Under the pieces are notes generated by a model. That model ran no database searches, had not been told where the DNA came from, and saw only the letters and a list, made by a program, of their open reading frames with translations. A stretch of DNA of 64,000 bases, taken from NCBI GenBank assembly GCA_028289605.1, contig JANQON010000006.1, positions 62,001-126,000 on the forward strand. The letters are read 5' to 3'. This DNA is from Hyphococcus sp. GTDB taxonomy: Bacteria > Pseudomonadota > Alphaproteobacteria > Caulobacterales > Parvularculaceae. The stretch's first letter is position 1. Every line of letters begins with the position of its first letter. The position numbers were made by a program, and so were the translations under genes. Below are positions 27,679 to 37,402 of the stretch, one piece after another.

Positions 27679-29163
27679 ATGGGTAAAACCATCCTTCTCG
27701 TTGACGACGATCCCACACAGCGCCGCCTGATGCGCGCGGTCTGCGAAAAAGCCGGCTACCCGGTGCTGCAGGCGGACAACGGCGAAGCGGCTTTGTCGCT
27801 CCTGCGCAGCCAGCAAGGCGCCGAAGTCGGCCTGATGATGCTTGACCTGCGAATGCCCGGTCTCGGCGGTATGGAAACGTTAAAGCGCGCTAAGTCTTTT
27901 CGTGAAGACCTGCCGGTCATCGTGCTGACCGCCCAGGGCGGCATCGAAACCGTCGTTGAAGCCATGCAGCTCGGCGCCGCAGACTTTTTCGTCAAGCCGG
28001 CTTCGCCGGAACGGGTTGTCGTTTCCATTAAAAATGCGCTGTCCATGACAACGCTCCAGGGTGAGGTCTCGCGCCTCAAGCGCAAGCATGAAGGCGCCAT
28101 GGGCTTTAAGGACCTGATCGGCGAGAGCCCTGCCCTGCGCCATGTGATGCAGCTCGGCGAACGGGCCGCCGCATCGAACATACCGATCCTCATCACCGGC
28201 GAATCCGGCACCGGCAAAGAAATGATCGCCCGCGCGATCCAGGGATCTTCGGACCGCGCCGGACGACCGTTCATCACGGTCAATTGCGGCGCCATTCCTG
28301 AAAATCTGGTCGAGAGCATTCTCTTCGGCCATGAGAAAGGGTCGTTCACCGGCGCCACCGGCAAACATGTCGGCAAATTTCAGGAAGCCGACGGCGGCAC
28401 GATCTTTCTTGACGAAGTCGGTGAACTGCCGGCGGAAATGCAAGTCAAACTCCTCCGTGTACTGCAGGAGGGCGAAGTCGATCCGATCGGCGCGAAGCGC
28501 CCCGCCAAGGTTGACGTCCGCGTCATTTCCGCCACGAACCGCGATCTCAGCGAGGAAGTAAAGGCCGGCGGATTCCGGGAAGACTTATTTTATCGCCTTA
28601 ACGTCTTTCCGATTGAGGTTCCGCCCTTGCGCGACCGTCCTGAGGACATTCCGGCGCTCATCAGTCATTTCATCGACCGCTATAACGCCGAAGAACAGCG
28701 CGATGTCCGCGGCGTCCGCCACGAAGTGCTGGAAGTGCTGACAACGCAACCCTGGCCCGGCAATGTGCGCCAGCTGGAAAACACGATTTTCCGTGCGGTT
28801 GTGCTCGCAGACGGCGCCTATTTGTCGGCCGACGACTTCCCCCTCCTCGCCAAGGAGTTTGAAGCGGCCGGGGTCGTATCCGGCCCGCCGATGATCGCTG
28901 TCGAAGAAGAGACCGAGGCGCTGGCGCCGGTGGAAAGTCAAAGTTTCGCTGCGCCGACGGCGATGCCGAGCGAGTCCGTCGCCATCTTCGATCGCGGCGG
29001 TCACCTGCGCTCGCTGCAGGAGATCGAAAAGGACCTGATTGCGCTGGCCATCGAAACCTATGAAGGAAAAATGTCGGAGGTGGCGCGCCGCCTCGGCATG
29101 GGCCGCTCAACGCTGTACCGCAAACTCCGCGAGCATGAGTTGGAGATCAAGCGGGCGAGCTAG
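27679..29163 (+). CDS. Sigma-54-dependent response regulator (NtrC type), orphan
   Basis: A 494-residue regulator with the usual three domains. The receiver domain has D10-D11 and phosphoacceptor D56 (MMLDLRMPG). The AAA+ domain has Walker A GESGTGKE (174-181), the sigma-54 contact loop as GSFTGA (221-226) in place of GAFTGA, and a [13 protein letters not shown] Walker B region. The C-terminal Fis-type helix-turn-helix is [18 protein letters not shown] start it at the ATG at 27679, since the 12 residues before it are not conserved. There is no histidine kinase gene beside it, so its partner is elsewhere. Confidence 0.93.
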   Translation: MGKTILLVDDDPTQRRLMRAVCEKAGYPVLQADNGEAALSLLRSQQGAEVGLMMLDLRMPGLGGMETLKRAKSFREDLPVIVLTAQGGIETVVEAMQLGAADFFVKPASPERVVVSIKNALSMTTLQGEVSRLKRKHEGAMGFKDLIGESPALRHVMQLGERAAASNIPILITGESGTGKEMIARAIQGSSDRAGRPFITVNCGAIPENLVESILFGHEKGSFTGATGKHVGKFQEADGGTIFLDEVGELPAEMQVKLLRVLQEGEVDPIGAKRPAKVDVRVISATNRDLSEEVKAGGFREDLFYRLNVFPIEVPPLRDRPEDIPALISHFIDRYNAEEQRDVRGVRHEVLEVLTTQPWPGNVRQLENTIFRAVVLADGAYLSADDFPLLAKEFEAAGVVSGPPMIAVEEETEALAPVESQSFAAPTAMPSESVAIFDRGGHLRSLQEIEKDLIALAIETYEGKMSEVARRLGMGRSTLYRKLREHELEIKRAS

Positions 29164-29231
29164 GACCGGTCTTAGTCTTGCTTCCACCTCCGCCTTGAGG
29201 GCGAGTTTCTCCTAGAACGTCAGCGTTTCAT

Positions 29232-29302
29232 CCGCTCATTCCCGCGAAAGCGGGAATCCACAGCATCCGCTTTTGGATCCCCGCTTTCGCGGGGATGAGC
29301 GG
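29232..29302. repeat. Palindromic repeat, family A, copy 2
   Basis: Outer ends CCGCTCATTCCCGC and GCGGGGATGAGCGG, each arm with an internal palindrome of the GCGAAAGC type. It lies between the NtrC-type gene and gapR, where transcription converges, and could end both transcripts. The remaining bases of 29164-29387 show nothing else. Confidence 0.85.
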
Positions 29303-29387
29303 GGTTCGCACATTAAGCTTGACCAATGTCACGCCAAATCGCGCTTCCACTATGGGCCTTGAAGGGAAGGCGCGTTATCAACGCCAA

Positions 29388-29651
29388 CTACTCCCCAATC
29401 GCCGCCAGATACAGATCAAGCAACGCTTCCTGCTCCTGGCGATCGGCGGTGTCCATCTTCCGTATGCGGACGACCTGCCGCAACGTTTTGACGTCGTATC
29501 CCTCGCCCTTGGCTTCGGCGTAGACTTCCTTGATGTCATTCATGATGGCGGCTTTTTCTTCCTCAAGCCGCTCAACGCGTTCAATAAAGGAACGCAGCCG
29601 GTCCGCAGCAATGGTTGTTGCGCCTTCAACACTCGCCGATCCGTCCGCCAT
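29388..29651 (-). CDS. gapR: GapR family DNA-binding protein (DUF2312)
   Basis: An 87-residue protein with the DUF2312 pattern: [43 protein letters not shown], and [10 protein letters not shown]. Caulobacter GapR is a nucleoid protein that clamps overtwisted DNA ahead of replication and transcription forks; the same role is likely here. The 147 bases upstream, to the TPR gene, hold no other gene. Confidence 0.93.
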   Translation of the reverse strand: MADGSASVEGATTIAADRLRSFIERVERLEEEKAAIMNDIKEVYAEAKGEGYDVKTLRQVVRIRKMDTADRQEQEALLDLYLAAIGE

Positions 29652-29798
29652 GTAAGACTACTCCATGAGTTAATCCGTTAACGGACTATATCCGCCCGCA
29701 AGAACGACAGACTAAACGGCGCAGCGCCCGCCATTGCAAGACGCAATACTCATATTGTGGAAAATTAAATGCGGCGCGCGACGCCGCAGACAGAAGCC

Positions 29799-30350
29799 TC
29801 AGATTTCCTGACCTTCAAGCTCGCGGCGCAGGGCGCGGGCGCGTCGACGGATATTTTCGTCGTGCGGGTTCCACTCCAGCGCCTTTTGAAACATGTCGTA
29901 AGCTTCAGGTTTGGCGTTGGAGGCGAGAAGAATGTTGGCGAGCGCTTCACGCACTTCGAAATGGCGCGGTTCGAGCTCCAGCACCTTGGAAAAATCCTCG
30001 ATCGCACCGGCCTGATCGTCGCTTGTCAGCCTGACGGCGCCGCGCAAGGCGTAGCCCTGGGCGAAATTCGGCGCCAGCCCCACTACATGATCAAGGAGCG
30101 CCAGCGCGAGGTCCTGATTATCCGCATCTAGGCTTTGTTGCGCGCGGTCGTAGAGTAAATCGACAGTATCTGACGACGCGTCCGACCATATTTCGATAAT
30201 GCGCGCGACGTTCTCTTCCGCGCGGGTCGCTTCCCCGGTGCGCAGTTCCTCAAACAGGAGGTCAAGCCGCGGATCGGTCTGGTCCGCAGACGCAGCGGCG
30301 AACGGCGACGCCGCGACAACAGCCGCCAGAATCAGAAAAGGCCTTCGCAT
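29799..30350 (-). CDS. Secreted TPR protein
   Basis: A 183-residue protein with a signal peptide (RRPFLILAAVVAASPFAAAS) and about three tetratricopeptide repeats, for example ALALLDHVVGLAPNFAQGYA and AIEDFSKVLELEPRHFEVRE. It probably acts in the periplasm as a binding scaffold. I start it at the ATG at 30350 since upstream residues (to 30386) precede the signal peptide. It lies 57 bases downstream of rpmJ on the same strand. Confidence 0.85.
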   Translation of the reverse strand: MRRPFLILAAVVAASPFAAASADQTDPRLDLLFEELRTGEATRAEENVARIIEIWSDASSDTVDLLYDRAQQSLDADNQDLALALLDHVVGLAPNFAQGYALRGAVRLTSDDQAGAIEDFSKVLELEPRHFEVREALANILLASNAKPEAYDMFQKALEWNPHDENIRRRARALRRELEGQEI

Positions 30351-30407
30351 CAGCGAAAGCCTACCCTGCAAACCCTTAAAATCCAAGGAAGAACGGGACC
30401 GCGTGGG

Positions 30408-30533
30408 TTAACCCTGACGCGCTTTGAAGCGGCGCTGGGTCTTGTTAATCACGTAGACGCGGCCTTTCCGGCGAATGACGCGGCAATCTTTGTGGCGTTT
30501 TTTCAACGACTTAAGGCTGGAACGGACTTTCAT
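30408..30533 (-). CDS. rpmJ: 50S ribosomal protein L36
   Basis: A 41-residue protein read directly from the sequence: it begins [20 protein letters not shown] and ends [11 protein letters not shown]. This is the longer L36 type common in proteobacteria, with the zinc-ligand set reduced to a single Cys. The frame is closed by TAA at 30408-30410. Confidence 0.95.
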   Translation of the reverse strand: MKVRSSLKSLKKRHKDCRVIRRKGRVYVINKTQRRFKARQG

Positions 30534-30603
30534 CGGTCGGGTCTCTCAAAAAGAGGGTCAATTCATTGCGAGCGCGGGGAGATAAGGGAGCGAAGCGCCG
30601 AAG

Positions 30604-31317
30604 TCAACCGGCCCGGCGGGCCCGGTCGATTCGCGCGTCCGGCGCTAGATTTCGGGCAGAAACAGGGTAAACGCCTTCCGCCCCCATCACCCAGGCGACA
30701 GGACCGTTCAGAACCGGCGCAAACGCCTCGTCCAGTACGTTCAGCCCGCCCGTGTAGGCGCCCAGCGCCGGCATGACGACCCGGGTTCCGTCCGCAGCGA
30801 AGCAGCGGCGCCGAAACAGCCTGCCTTCAGAGACCACCCGGGCGCATGGATGCAAATGCCCGGCGATTTCGCCCGGCGCCGGCCCGGCTGCGGGCTCGTG
30901 GCGAAATACGAGTTCTCCAATCCCCACTTCCTGCGCGCAGGCGCCGGCGAACCGGGTCGGCGGCGCGGGATCGTGATTGCCCAGAATCCAGAGCCAGTCC
31001 GCTGCGCGAGTCAGCGCCTCGAGGCGCGCCGCGTCGTCATTGTCAATGCGCGCTTCCGCGGCCTCGTCGTGAAAGGCGTCGCCCAGGGAAATCACGCGCT
31101 TGGGCGCGTGGCGGCGCATCAGCGCCTCCAGCCGCATCAGCGTGGCGCGCGTGTCATAGGGCGGCAGCATGACCCCGCGCATCGCGAAACTAGACCCCTT
31201 TTCGAAGTGCAGATCGGAAACAATCAGGATGTCGCGATCGTTCCAGAATGCCGCGCCCAGCGGGTCCAGGGTCAGGCGTTGACCATTAACGGAAAGAACG
31301 GAAGCGGACGTGTCCAT
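30604..31317 (-). CDS. pdeM: Ligase-associated metallophosphoesterase PdeM
   Basis: A 237-residue calcineurin-like phosphoesterase with the metal-site motifs in order: SDLHFEKG, GDAFHD, GNHD and GHLHP. The ligase-associated PdeM family goes with a helicase, an MBL-fold exonuclease and an ATP-dependent ligase, all of which follow within 6 kb. It is therefore assigned to DNA damage repair by family and context; the exact substrate is not known from sequence. Confidence 0.9.
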   Translation of the reverse strand: MDTSASVLSVNGQRLTLDPLGAAFWNDRDILIVSDLHFEKGSSFAMRGVMLPPYDTRATLMRLEALMRRHAPKRVISLGDAFHDEAAEARIDNDDAARLEALTRAADWLWILGNHDPAPPTRFAGACAQEVGIGELVFRHEPAAGPAPGEIAGHLHPCARVVSEGRLFRRRCFAADGTRVVMPALGAYTGGLNVLDEAFAPVLNGPVAWVMGAEGVYPVSARNLAPDARIDRARRAG

Positions 31318-31440
31318 GCGTCCACCTTACGCCGTTCGCCGCATAGAAAAAGAAAAAACCAAAGGCAGTTTGCCGCGCCCGCGCTTTCGCGCACCGTCTG
31401 AATGGCGTACTCTGCCTGCGTCAATGCGGAGGACCAAGCG

Positions 31441-32034
31441 ATGGGCTTGTTGAGATTGCTGATTGTGCTGTTGCTCGTCCTTGCCGGCGCGGCGGCGGGT
31501 TTCTGGGCCTATATGGGCGGTTTAAAGCCCGTTTCGATCGAACGAGCGAGCTTTGGCCCCGCCGACATTGTCTACACTACCCATCGCGGCTCCTATGCCG
31601 GTCTCGGCGACAGCTGGGAGCGTTTTCAGACGGAATGGCAAGCGGCCGGCGCAACGCGATGCGACAGCCTGGCTATTTATCTGGACTCGCCGCAGGAGAC
31701 CGCGCAAGAGGATCTGCGCTCTGTGCTCGCCTGCCGCGTCGACACGGCGTCGCAAACCGACCGGGCCGCGCTCGAAGGCGCATTCCCGGGCTTCACGATT
31801 CCGCAATCGGACGCTCTGCGGACAACGCATCCGTATAAAAACTACTTTTCTTTCATGTTCGCGCCGATACGCGTCTATCCGGCGATGGAAAAGCGCATGG
31901 CGGAAGACGGTCTTAACGCCTCCATCGCCATCGAGCTCTACGGCAGTGATGCGGCGCCGATGAACGAGATCGGCTTCGCCGTTCCGGTCAGCGGCGAGCG
32001 CAGCGACTATCAGGACCTTATGGACGCCTTTTAG
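31441..32034 (+). CDS. Membrane-anchored GyrI-like domain protein
   Basis: A 197-residue protein with one N-terminal membrane helix (LLRLLIVLLLVLAGAAAGF) and a soluble domain of the GyrI/effector-binding kind: YTTHRGSYAGLGDSWERFQ, a paired strand layout, and IAIELYGS near the end. GGAGG eight bases before the ATG at 31441 fixes the start. The domain probably binds a small ligand outside the membrane. It sits inside the repair gene set, on the opposite strand to pdeM and the helicase. Confidence 0.7.
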   Translation: MGLLRLLIVLLLVLAGAAAGFWAYMGGLKPVSIERASFGPADIVYTTHRGSYAGLGDSWERFQTEWQAAGATRCDSLAIYLDSPQETAQEDLRSVLACRVDTASQTDRAALEGAFPGFTIPQSDALRTTHPYKNYFSFMFAPIRVYPAMEKRMAEDGLNASIAIELYGSDAAPMNEIGFAVPVSGERSDYQDLMDAF

Positions 32035-32066
32035 GTTGTGACGCGCAGACCTATGCGAACAAGGGC

Positions 32067-34541
32067 TCAGCCCATCGCCGTTTCAATGATCTCTTCGGAC
32101 ACCGCTTTCAGCGCCTCTTCGCTCGCTGAACGCGCCACGGTCTCGCGGCCGATCTCAAGCATAACGGGTACGGCGAGCGGCGAGACCCGATCCAGCGCTG
32201 AGTGTTCGATGCGGCCCTGAACCCGGGCGAGCAGGCCCTGCAGCCTGGCGAGATCCAAAAACCCGCCCGCCGCGTCGTCCCAGGCCGCCCGCAGCAACAA
32301 ATGGTCGGGCTGATGTTCGCGTAAGACGTCGAATATGAGATCGGCTGAGAACGCCACCTGGCGCCCCGATTTTTCCTGGCCGGGATGTTTACGTTCGATC
32401 AGCCCGGCGATAACGGCGCAGTTTCGAAAGGTGCGCTTCATCAGGATCGATTCCTGCAGCCAGGTCTCCAGATCATCGCCAAGCATGTCTTCGTGAAAAA
32501 GATCCGCCATGGCGACGTCGCTCATATCCTGGCGCCCCCAGATCGACAGGGCGTATTCGGTCGGGACAAAGCCGATCGGCTGTTTGCCGAGACGTTCCAG
32601 GCGCCGAGTCAGCAGCATGCCGAGGGTCTGGTGGGCCGGCCAGCCGTCAAACGGATAACAGACAAGAAACTGACGGTCTCGATAGGGAAAGGTTTCGACC
32701 AGCAGCGCGTCGGGCGCCGGGATGGTCGCCACCTCAGCCTGTTTAGCAAGCCAGTCGCGCACTTGTTCCGGATACCCGGCCCAGGCTTCCCGGTCGAACA
32801 GCATTTTGCGCACGCGGGCGGCGAGATAGGTCGACCACGGATATTTTACCCCGCCCCAGCTAGGAATGCGCGGAGATTCGTGCACGGCGCGGGTGACGAT
32901 GGCGTCATTACCCTCCATACGTTCAAATTTCAGGGTCTCGCCGGCGAAATAAAACACGCCGCCTGGATCAATGGTTTCGAAGAACCATTCCTCCATCTCG
33001 CCGAGCTTTCGGCCCGGCCGCTTCGGACCCTTCGCGGAGGCGAGGCGAATGTTCACCGCCGGCGCTTCGACGATCGTGCCCACATTCATGCGATAGGCCT
33101 GGGCGGCGCGCCCGTCGCGAATGCGATAGCGGCCGTCTTCCGTTTTCACGATGCGCCGATAGCGCTCATATCGTTTGAGCGCGTAACCGCCGGTGGCGGC
33201 GAAATCGAGCGCAGCGTCGAAGTCCTCGCGCGAAAGATCAGCATAAGGGCTGGCCGAGACAACTTCCCTGTAGAGCGTATCCGGATCGAACGGGCCGGAC
33301 ACCGCCGTGCCGATAATATGCTGCGCCAGAACGTCGAGCGTTCCCTTGCGCGGCGGCTCGCCGTCGAGGACGCCCTCCTCGATCGCCTGTTTGGCGGCGA
33401 TGCATTCCAGCACCTCCATGCGGTTGGCGGGCGCCATCAGCGCGCGGGACGGCTCCGTCATGCGGTGATTGGCGCGGCCAATGCGTTGGGTCAGGCGCGA
33501 AACGCCTTTCGGCGCCCCCATCTGCATGACAAGGTCAACGTCGCCCCAGTCAATCCCAAGATCGAGGGTGGAGGTGCACACGACGGCGCGCAAGCCCCCC
33601 GACGCCATCGCCGCCTCAACCTTGCGTCGCTGCGCGACTTCCAAGCTGCCGTGATGGAGCGCGATCGGCAAATTGTCGTCATTGAGTTTCCAAAGCGCGG
33701 AGAAGGTTGCTTCAGCCTGACTGCGCGTGTTGACGAAAACAAGAACCAGATTGTTTTCCCTAATGCAGCGGTAAACCTCTTCAAAGGAATGCCGCCCGGA
33801 ATGGCCGGACCAGGGAATGCGCTGATCCGAGTACAGAACATCGACCTCCGGCGTCGCGCCTGATTTGCCGTAAATGAGTTTGGCTGATGTCGCGCCAGGC
33901 GCATGTTGCGGGGTCAGGTAGTCAACAAGCGGTCTTGCGTCGGCGACGGTGGCGGACAGACCGGCCAGGCGCAGCTTCGGCGCCAGCCCGCGCAGCCGCG
34001 CAATCGCCAACGACAACAAATGCCCTCGCTTGTTCGGAACCAGCGCATGCAGCTCATCGAGAATTAGCCGCTCTACTCCTTTGAAGTAGTCGCCCGCGCC
34101 TTCCTGGGCCAGCAATAGCGACAGGCTCTCCGGGGTCGTCAGCAGAATATCGGGCGGCGAATATTTCTGCCGCTGGCGCCGCGCCGGGGGCGTATCGCCG
34201 GTGCGCGTTTCAACGGCGATGCTGAGACCCATCTCGTCAATCGGCGCTTTAAGATTGCGTGCGATGTCCACAGCCAGCGCCTTGAGGGGCGAGATATAGA
34301 GCGTGTGGAGGCGGCCCTCTTGCGGCCGCTTGCGATCGGCGAGCGCGATCAGGCTCGGCAAAAACCCGGCAAGGGTTTTCCCGCCGCCCGTGGGCGCGAT
34401 TAAGAGATGCGAGAGGCCGCCGGCGTCGGCTTTCAAACAGTCGAGCTGGTGGTCGCGCGCGGCCCAGCCGCGCGATGCAAACCACGCTTCAAAGCGCACC
34501 GGCAGCGCAGCATCCAACTGGACGGAAACTTGTTTAGTCAC
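32067..34541 (-). CDS. Ligase-associated DEXH-box helicase (Lhr-like)
   Basis: An 824-residue superfamily 2 helicase. Walker A reads APTGGGKTLAG (49-59), motif II is DELH, and motif VI has QRIGRANHRM. The long C-terminal part (Lhr-type winged-helix and DEAD-associated regions) follows. It is the ligase-associated DEXH-box helicase of the repair set that includes pdeM, the exonuclease and the ligase. It is divergent from the exonuclease gene, with 130 bases between for a shared promoter region. Confidence 0.9.
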   Translation of the reverse strand: MTKQVSVQLDAALPVRFEAWFASRGWAARDHQLDCLKADAGGLSHLLIAPTGGGKTLAGFLPSLIALADRKRPQEGRLHTLYISPLKALAVDIARNLKAPIDEMGLSIAVETRTGDTPPARRQRQKYSPPDILLTTPESLSLLLAQEGAGDYFKGVERLILDELHALVPNKRGHLLSLAIARLRGLAPKLRLAGLSATVADARPLVDYLTPQHAPGATSAKLIYGKSGATPEVDVLYSDQRIPWSGHSGRHSFEEVYRCIRENNLVLVFVNTRSQAEATFSALWKLNDDNLPIALHHGSLEVAQRRKVEAAMASGGLRAVVCTSTLDLGIDWGDVDLVMQMGAPKGVSRLTQRIGRANHRMTEPSRALMAPANRMEVLECIAAKQAIEEGVLDGEPPRKGTLDVLAQHIIGTAVSGPFDPDTLYREVVSASPYADLSREDFDAALDFAATGGYALKRYERYRRIVKTEDGRYRIRDGRAAQAYRMNVGTIVEAPAVNIRLASAKGPKRPGRKLGEMEEWFFETIDPGGVFYFAGETLKFERMEGNDAIVTRAVHESPRIPSWGGVKYPWSTYLAARVRKMLFDREAWAGYPEQVRDWLAKQAEVATIPAPDALLVETFPYRDRQFLVCYPFDGWPAHQTLGMLLTRRLERLGKQPIGFVPTEYALSIWGRQDMSDVAMADLFHEDMLGDDLETWLQESILMKRTFRNCAVIAGLIERKHPGQEKSGRQVAFSADLIFDVLREHQPDHLLLRAAWDDAAGGFLDLARLQGLLARVQGRIEHSALDRVSPLAVPVMLEIGRETVARSASEEALKAVSEEIIETAMG

Positions 34542-34671
34542 CCCACGAGACGTAGCGGACGCGCCGCGCCGGTCAAGACTCGCGGAGAATGGCTCGGAAA
34601 CAGGTCCGCGTCCTCTCCCAGCTGTCTCCGGCCCATTTCCGTTTTGCGCAGCGCCGACCTATACAAGCCCC

Positions 34672-35685
34672 GTGCGCTACGACGATCTTCTCCGCCCGAC
34701 GCCGAAAGGCGTTTATTGCCCGCCCGGCGATTTCTATATCGACCCCGTGGGCGCGGTTTCGCGTGCGGTGATCACCCATGGCCACGCCGATCACGCCCGC
34801 GCCGGCCACGGCGCCGTTATCGCGACGCCGGAAACCATCGCCATCATGGAAGCGCGATATGGCGACGACTTTACGACGACGAAAACGCCCCGCGCCTATG
34901 GCGAGCCGATCGATGTTAACGGCGTCAACGTCAGCCTGGCGCCTGCCGGTCACGTCCTTGGCTCGGCGCAGGCGGTAATCGAAAAAAACGGAGTGCGGAT
35001 TGTCTGTTCGGGAGACTACAAACGACGGCGAGACCCGACATGCGCGCCGTTTGAGGTCGTCCCGTGCGATGTATTCATTACCGAAGCGACCTTCGCCCTG
35101 CCAATCTTCAACCATCCCGATACGGGCGAAGAAATCCGCAAGCTGCTAGCGTCCGTCGAACAGTTTCCTGAACGGACCCATGTCATCGGCGCCTATGCGC
35201 TCGGCAAAGCGCAGCGCATCATTATGCATCTGCGCGAGGAAGGATATGACGCGCCGATTTTTCTGCATGGCGCCATGCAGAAGCTCTGCGATCTCTACAT
35301 GAAATTCGGCGTAGACCTCGGCCCCCTTGAGCCAGCGACGATCGAAAACAACGGCGCCAAGCGCGACTTCGGAGGCAAGATCGTGATCGCGCCGCCGGCG
35401 GCTATCCAGGATCGATGGGCGCGCCGCTTCGCCGATCCGTTGCCTGTCTTTGCTTCGGGCTGGATGCGCATTCGTCAGCGCGTGCGCCAACGGGGCGTTG
35501 AACTGCCGCTTATTGTTTCCGATCACGCCGACTGGGACGAACTGACCCAAACGATCAAGGAGATTGCGCCCAAAGAGCTGTGGATCACCCATGGCCGCGA
35601 CGACGCGCTGATGCGATGGGCGGAGTTGAACGGCGTGATGGCAAGGCCGCTGCATCTCGTCGGATACGAAGACGAGAACGAATAG
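34672..35685 (+). CDS. Ligase-associated MBL-fold DNA exonuclease
   Basis: A 337-residue metallo-beta-lactamase-fold nuclease. The metal motif THGHADHARAGH is near the N-terminus, followed by LAPAGHVLGSAQ, VCSGDYKRRRDPTC and a late SDHADW. It matches the exonuclease of the ligase-associated repair set. Translation starts at the GTG at 34672; an upstream in-frame extension to 34303 would overlap the divergent helicase. Its stop shares one base with the ligase start (TAGTG), so the two are coupled. Confidence 0.9.
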   Translation: MRYDDLLRPTPKGVYCPPGDFYIDPVGAVSRAVITHGHADHARAGHGAVIATPETIAIMEARYGDDFTTTKTPRAYGEPIDVNGVNVSLAPAGHVLGSAQAVIEKNGVRIVCSGDYKRRRDPTCAPFEVVPCDVFITEATFALPIFNHPDTGEEIRKLLASVEQFPERTHVIGAYALGKAQRIIMHLREEGYDAPIFLHGAMQKLCDLYMKFGVDLGPLEPATIENNGAKRDFGGKIVIAPPAAIQDRWARRFADPLPVFASGWMRIRQRVRQRGVELPLIVSDHADWDELTQTIKEIAPKELWITHGRDDALMRWAELNGVMARPLHLVGYEDENE

Positions 35686-37277
35686 TGCAAGCTTTCGCTG
35701 CGCTTCTCGATCGTCTGGTGCTGACGCCGCAACGCAACGGCAAGCTGCAGCTCATTGTCGATTATTTCGCCGCAACGCCGGATCCGGATCGCGGCTACGC
35801 CGTCGCCGCGATCACGCGCGATCTCGACTTTCCCTCGGTGAAACCGGCAATGCTCCGATCCCTGATGGAAAAGCGCATGGATCCGGAGCTCTTCGCCCTG
35901 TCATACAATTATGTGGGCGATCTCGCCGAAACCATCTCACTCGCCTGGCCGGGGGAGCGCCGCGCCAATCGCATCCCGCCGCTTTCGGAAGTCGTTGAGC
36001 GCCTCAAGGAAGCAAAAAGGGCCGAGGCGCCGCAACTTGTGGCGTCTTATCTCGACGCGCTTGAACCCCCGTCGCGATGGGCGCTCTTAAAACTCGTCAC
36101 CGGCGGCTTGCGTATCGGCGTTTCCTCTCGTCTCGCCAAATCCGCCCTCGCCCGTTTCGGCGACAAGGACGTCACAGAGATCGAGGAACTCTGGCATGGG
36201 CTAGAGCCGCCTTACGAACAACTCTTCTCCTGGCTCGAAGGCCGCGCGGACAAGCCGATAAACCAAATGGCGGCGCCCTTTCGTCCCGCCATGCTCGCCC
36301 ACCCGCTCGGCGACAAAGACCTTGAGGACATCGCGCCGGAAACCCACGCGGCGGAGTGGAAATGGGACGGGGTGCGTGTTCAGGCCGTCGCTGAAGGCGA
36401 CGCCCGGCGGCTTTATTCGCGCACCGGGGACGATATTGGCGCAGCGTTTCCCGATATCATCGACGCGCTTGATTTCCGCGCCGCCATCGACGGCGAACTG
36501 ATGATTTTTGATCCGGAGGCGGAACGATACCATCCATTGTCGTTTGGCGATTTGCAGCAGCGCCTCAACCGAAAGACAGTATCGAAAAAGCGCCTCGCAT
36601 CGCATCCGGCGTTTATCCGCGCATACGATCTCCTGCATGTAGACGGAGACGATTTGCGCGCGCTGCCTTTCGAAGACCGACGCCAAAAACTGGAGAAATT
36701 TATCAGCAGCCGGCAGCCGGACCGTTTCGACCTGTCGCCATTGGTGAGATTCGCGAACGTCGACGATCTGGCGCAAGCGCGCGCTGCGCCGCCTCATCAC
36801 GCGGTCGAGGGGCTCATGATTAAGCGGCTGGCTGCGCCTTACGTTCCCGGCCGTCCCAAAGGCGAATGGTGGAAATGGAAGCGCGATCCCTTTCTCATCG
36901 ACTGCGTCATGATGTACGCCCAACGCGGACACGGCCGCCGATCAAGCTTTTACTCCGATTTCACTTTCGGCGTCTGGCGCGGCGACGACATCGTTCCCGT
37001 GGGCAAGGCCTATTTCGGCTTTACCGATGACGAGTTGAAACAACTCGACCGCTTTGTGCGCAACAATACGACCGACCGTTTCGGACCGGTGCGGCAGGTC
37101 GCTTTCGGCGCGGATGAGGGGCTGGTGCTCGAAATTGCATTTGAGGGGCTGAACCGTTCGAGCCGCCACAAATCCGGCGTCGCCATGCGCTTCCCGCGCA
37201 TCAACCGTATTCGCTGGGACAAGCCGGCTGCGGAAGCCGACCGCCTAGAATCCCTCGAAGCGATGCTGCCGTCGTGA
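35685..37277 (+). CDS. ATP-dependent DNA ligase (cisATP type)
   Basis: A 530-residue ligase that seals nicks using ATP. Helical N-terminal domain, then the nucleotidyltransferase motif EWKWDGVRVQ with adenylated Lys K226, the motif III stretch AAIDGELMIFD, the late motif GLMIKRLAAPYVPGRPKGEW, and a C-terminal OB fold with MRFPRINRIRWD. The GTG at 35685 overlaps the exonuclease stop by one base. It is separate from the housekeeping NAD-dependent LigA, which is not in view. Confidence 0.92.
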   Translation: MQAFAALLDRLVLTPQRNGKLQLIVDYFAATPDPDRGYAVAAITRDLDFPSVKPAMLRSLMEKRMDPELFALSYNYVGDLAETISLAWPGERRANRIPPLSEVVERLKEAKRAEAPQLVASYLDALEPPSRWALLKLVTGGLRIGVSSRLAKSALARFGDKDVTEIEELWHGLEPPYEQLFSWLEGRADKPINQMAAPFRPAMLAHPLGDKDLEDIAPETHAAEWKWDGVRVQAVAEGDARRLYSRTGDDIGAAFPDIIDALDFRAAIDGELMIFDPEAERYHPLSFGDLQQRLNRKTVSKKRLASHPAFIRAYDLLHVDGDDLRALPFEDRRQKLEKFISSRQPDRFDLSPLVRFANVDDLAQARAAPPHHAVEGLMIKRLAAPYVPGRPKGEWWKWKRDPFLIDCVMMYAQRGHGRRSSFYSDFTFGVWRGDDIVPVGKAYFGFTDDELKQLDRFVRNNTTDRFGPVRQVAFGADEGLVLEIAFEGLNRSSRHKSGVAMRFPRINRIRWDKPAAEADRLESLEAMLPS

Positions 37278-37402
37278 GGCGGCGCCGAAGCGTCCTCACG
37301 CCGACAACTGGCGATCCGCGGCGAAAACCCCTAACGAAAGTCAGTCCGCGTGGCCGTTGGCTGCGCTATAGACCACGGGTTTGATTTCGAAGGACGCAAA
37401 AG

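Noticed and set aside
32385-33863. A 492-residue open frame on the + strand opposite the helicase gene
   Set aside because: It is the antisense of a well-supported helicase in GC-rich DNA, has no recognisable domain, and its composition is typical of a shadow frame.
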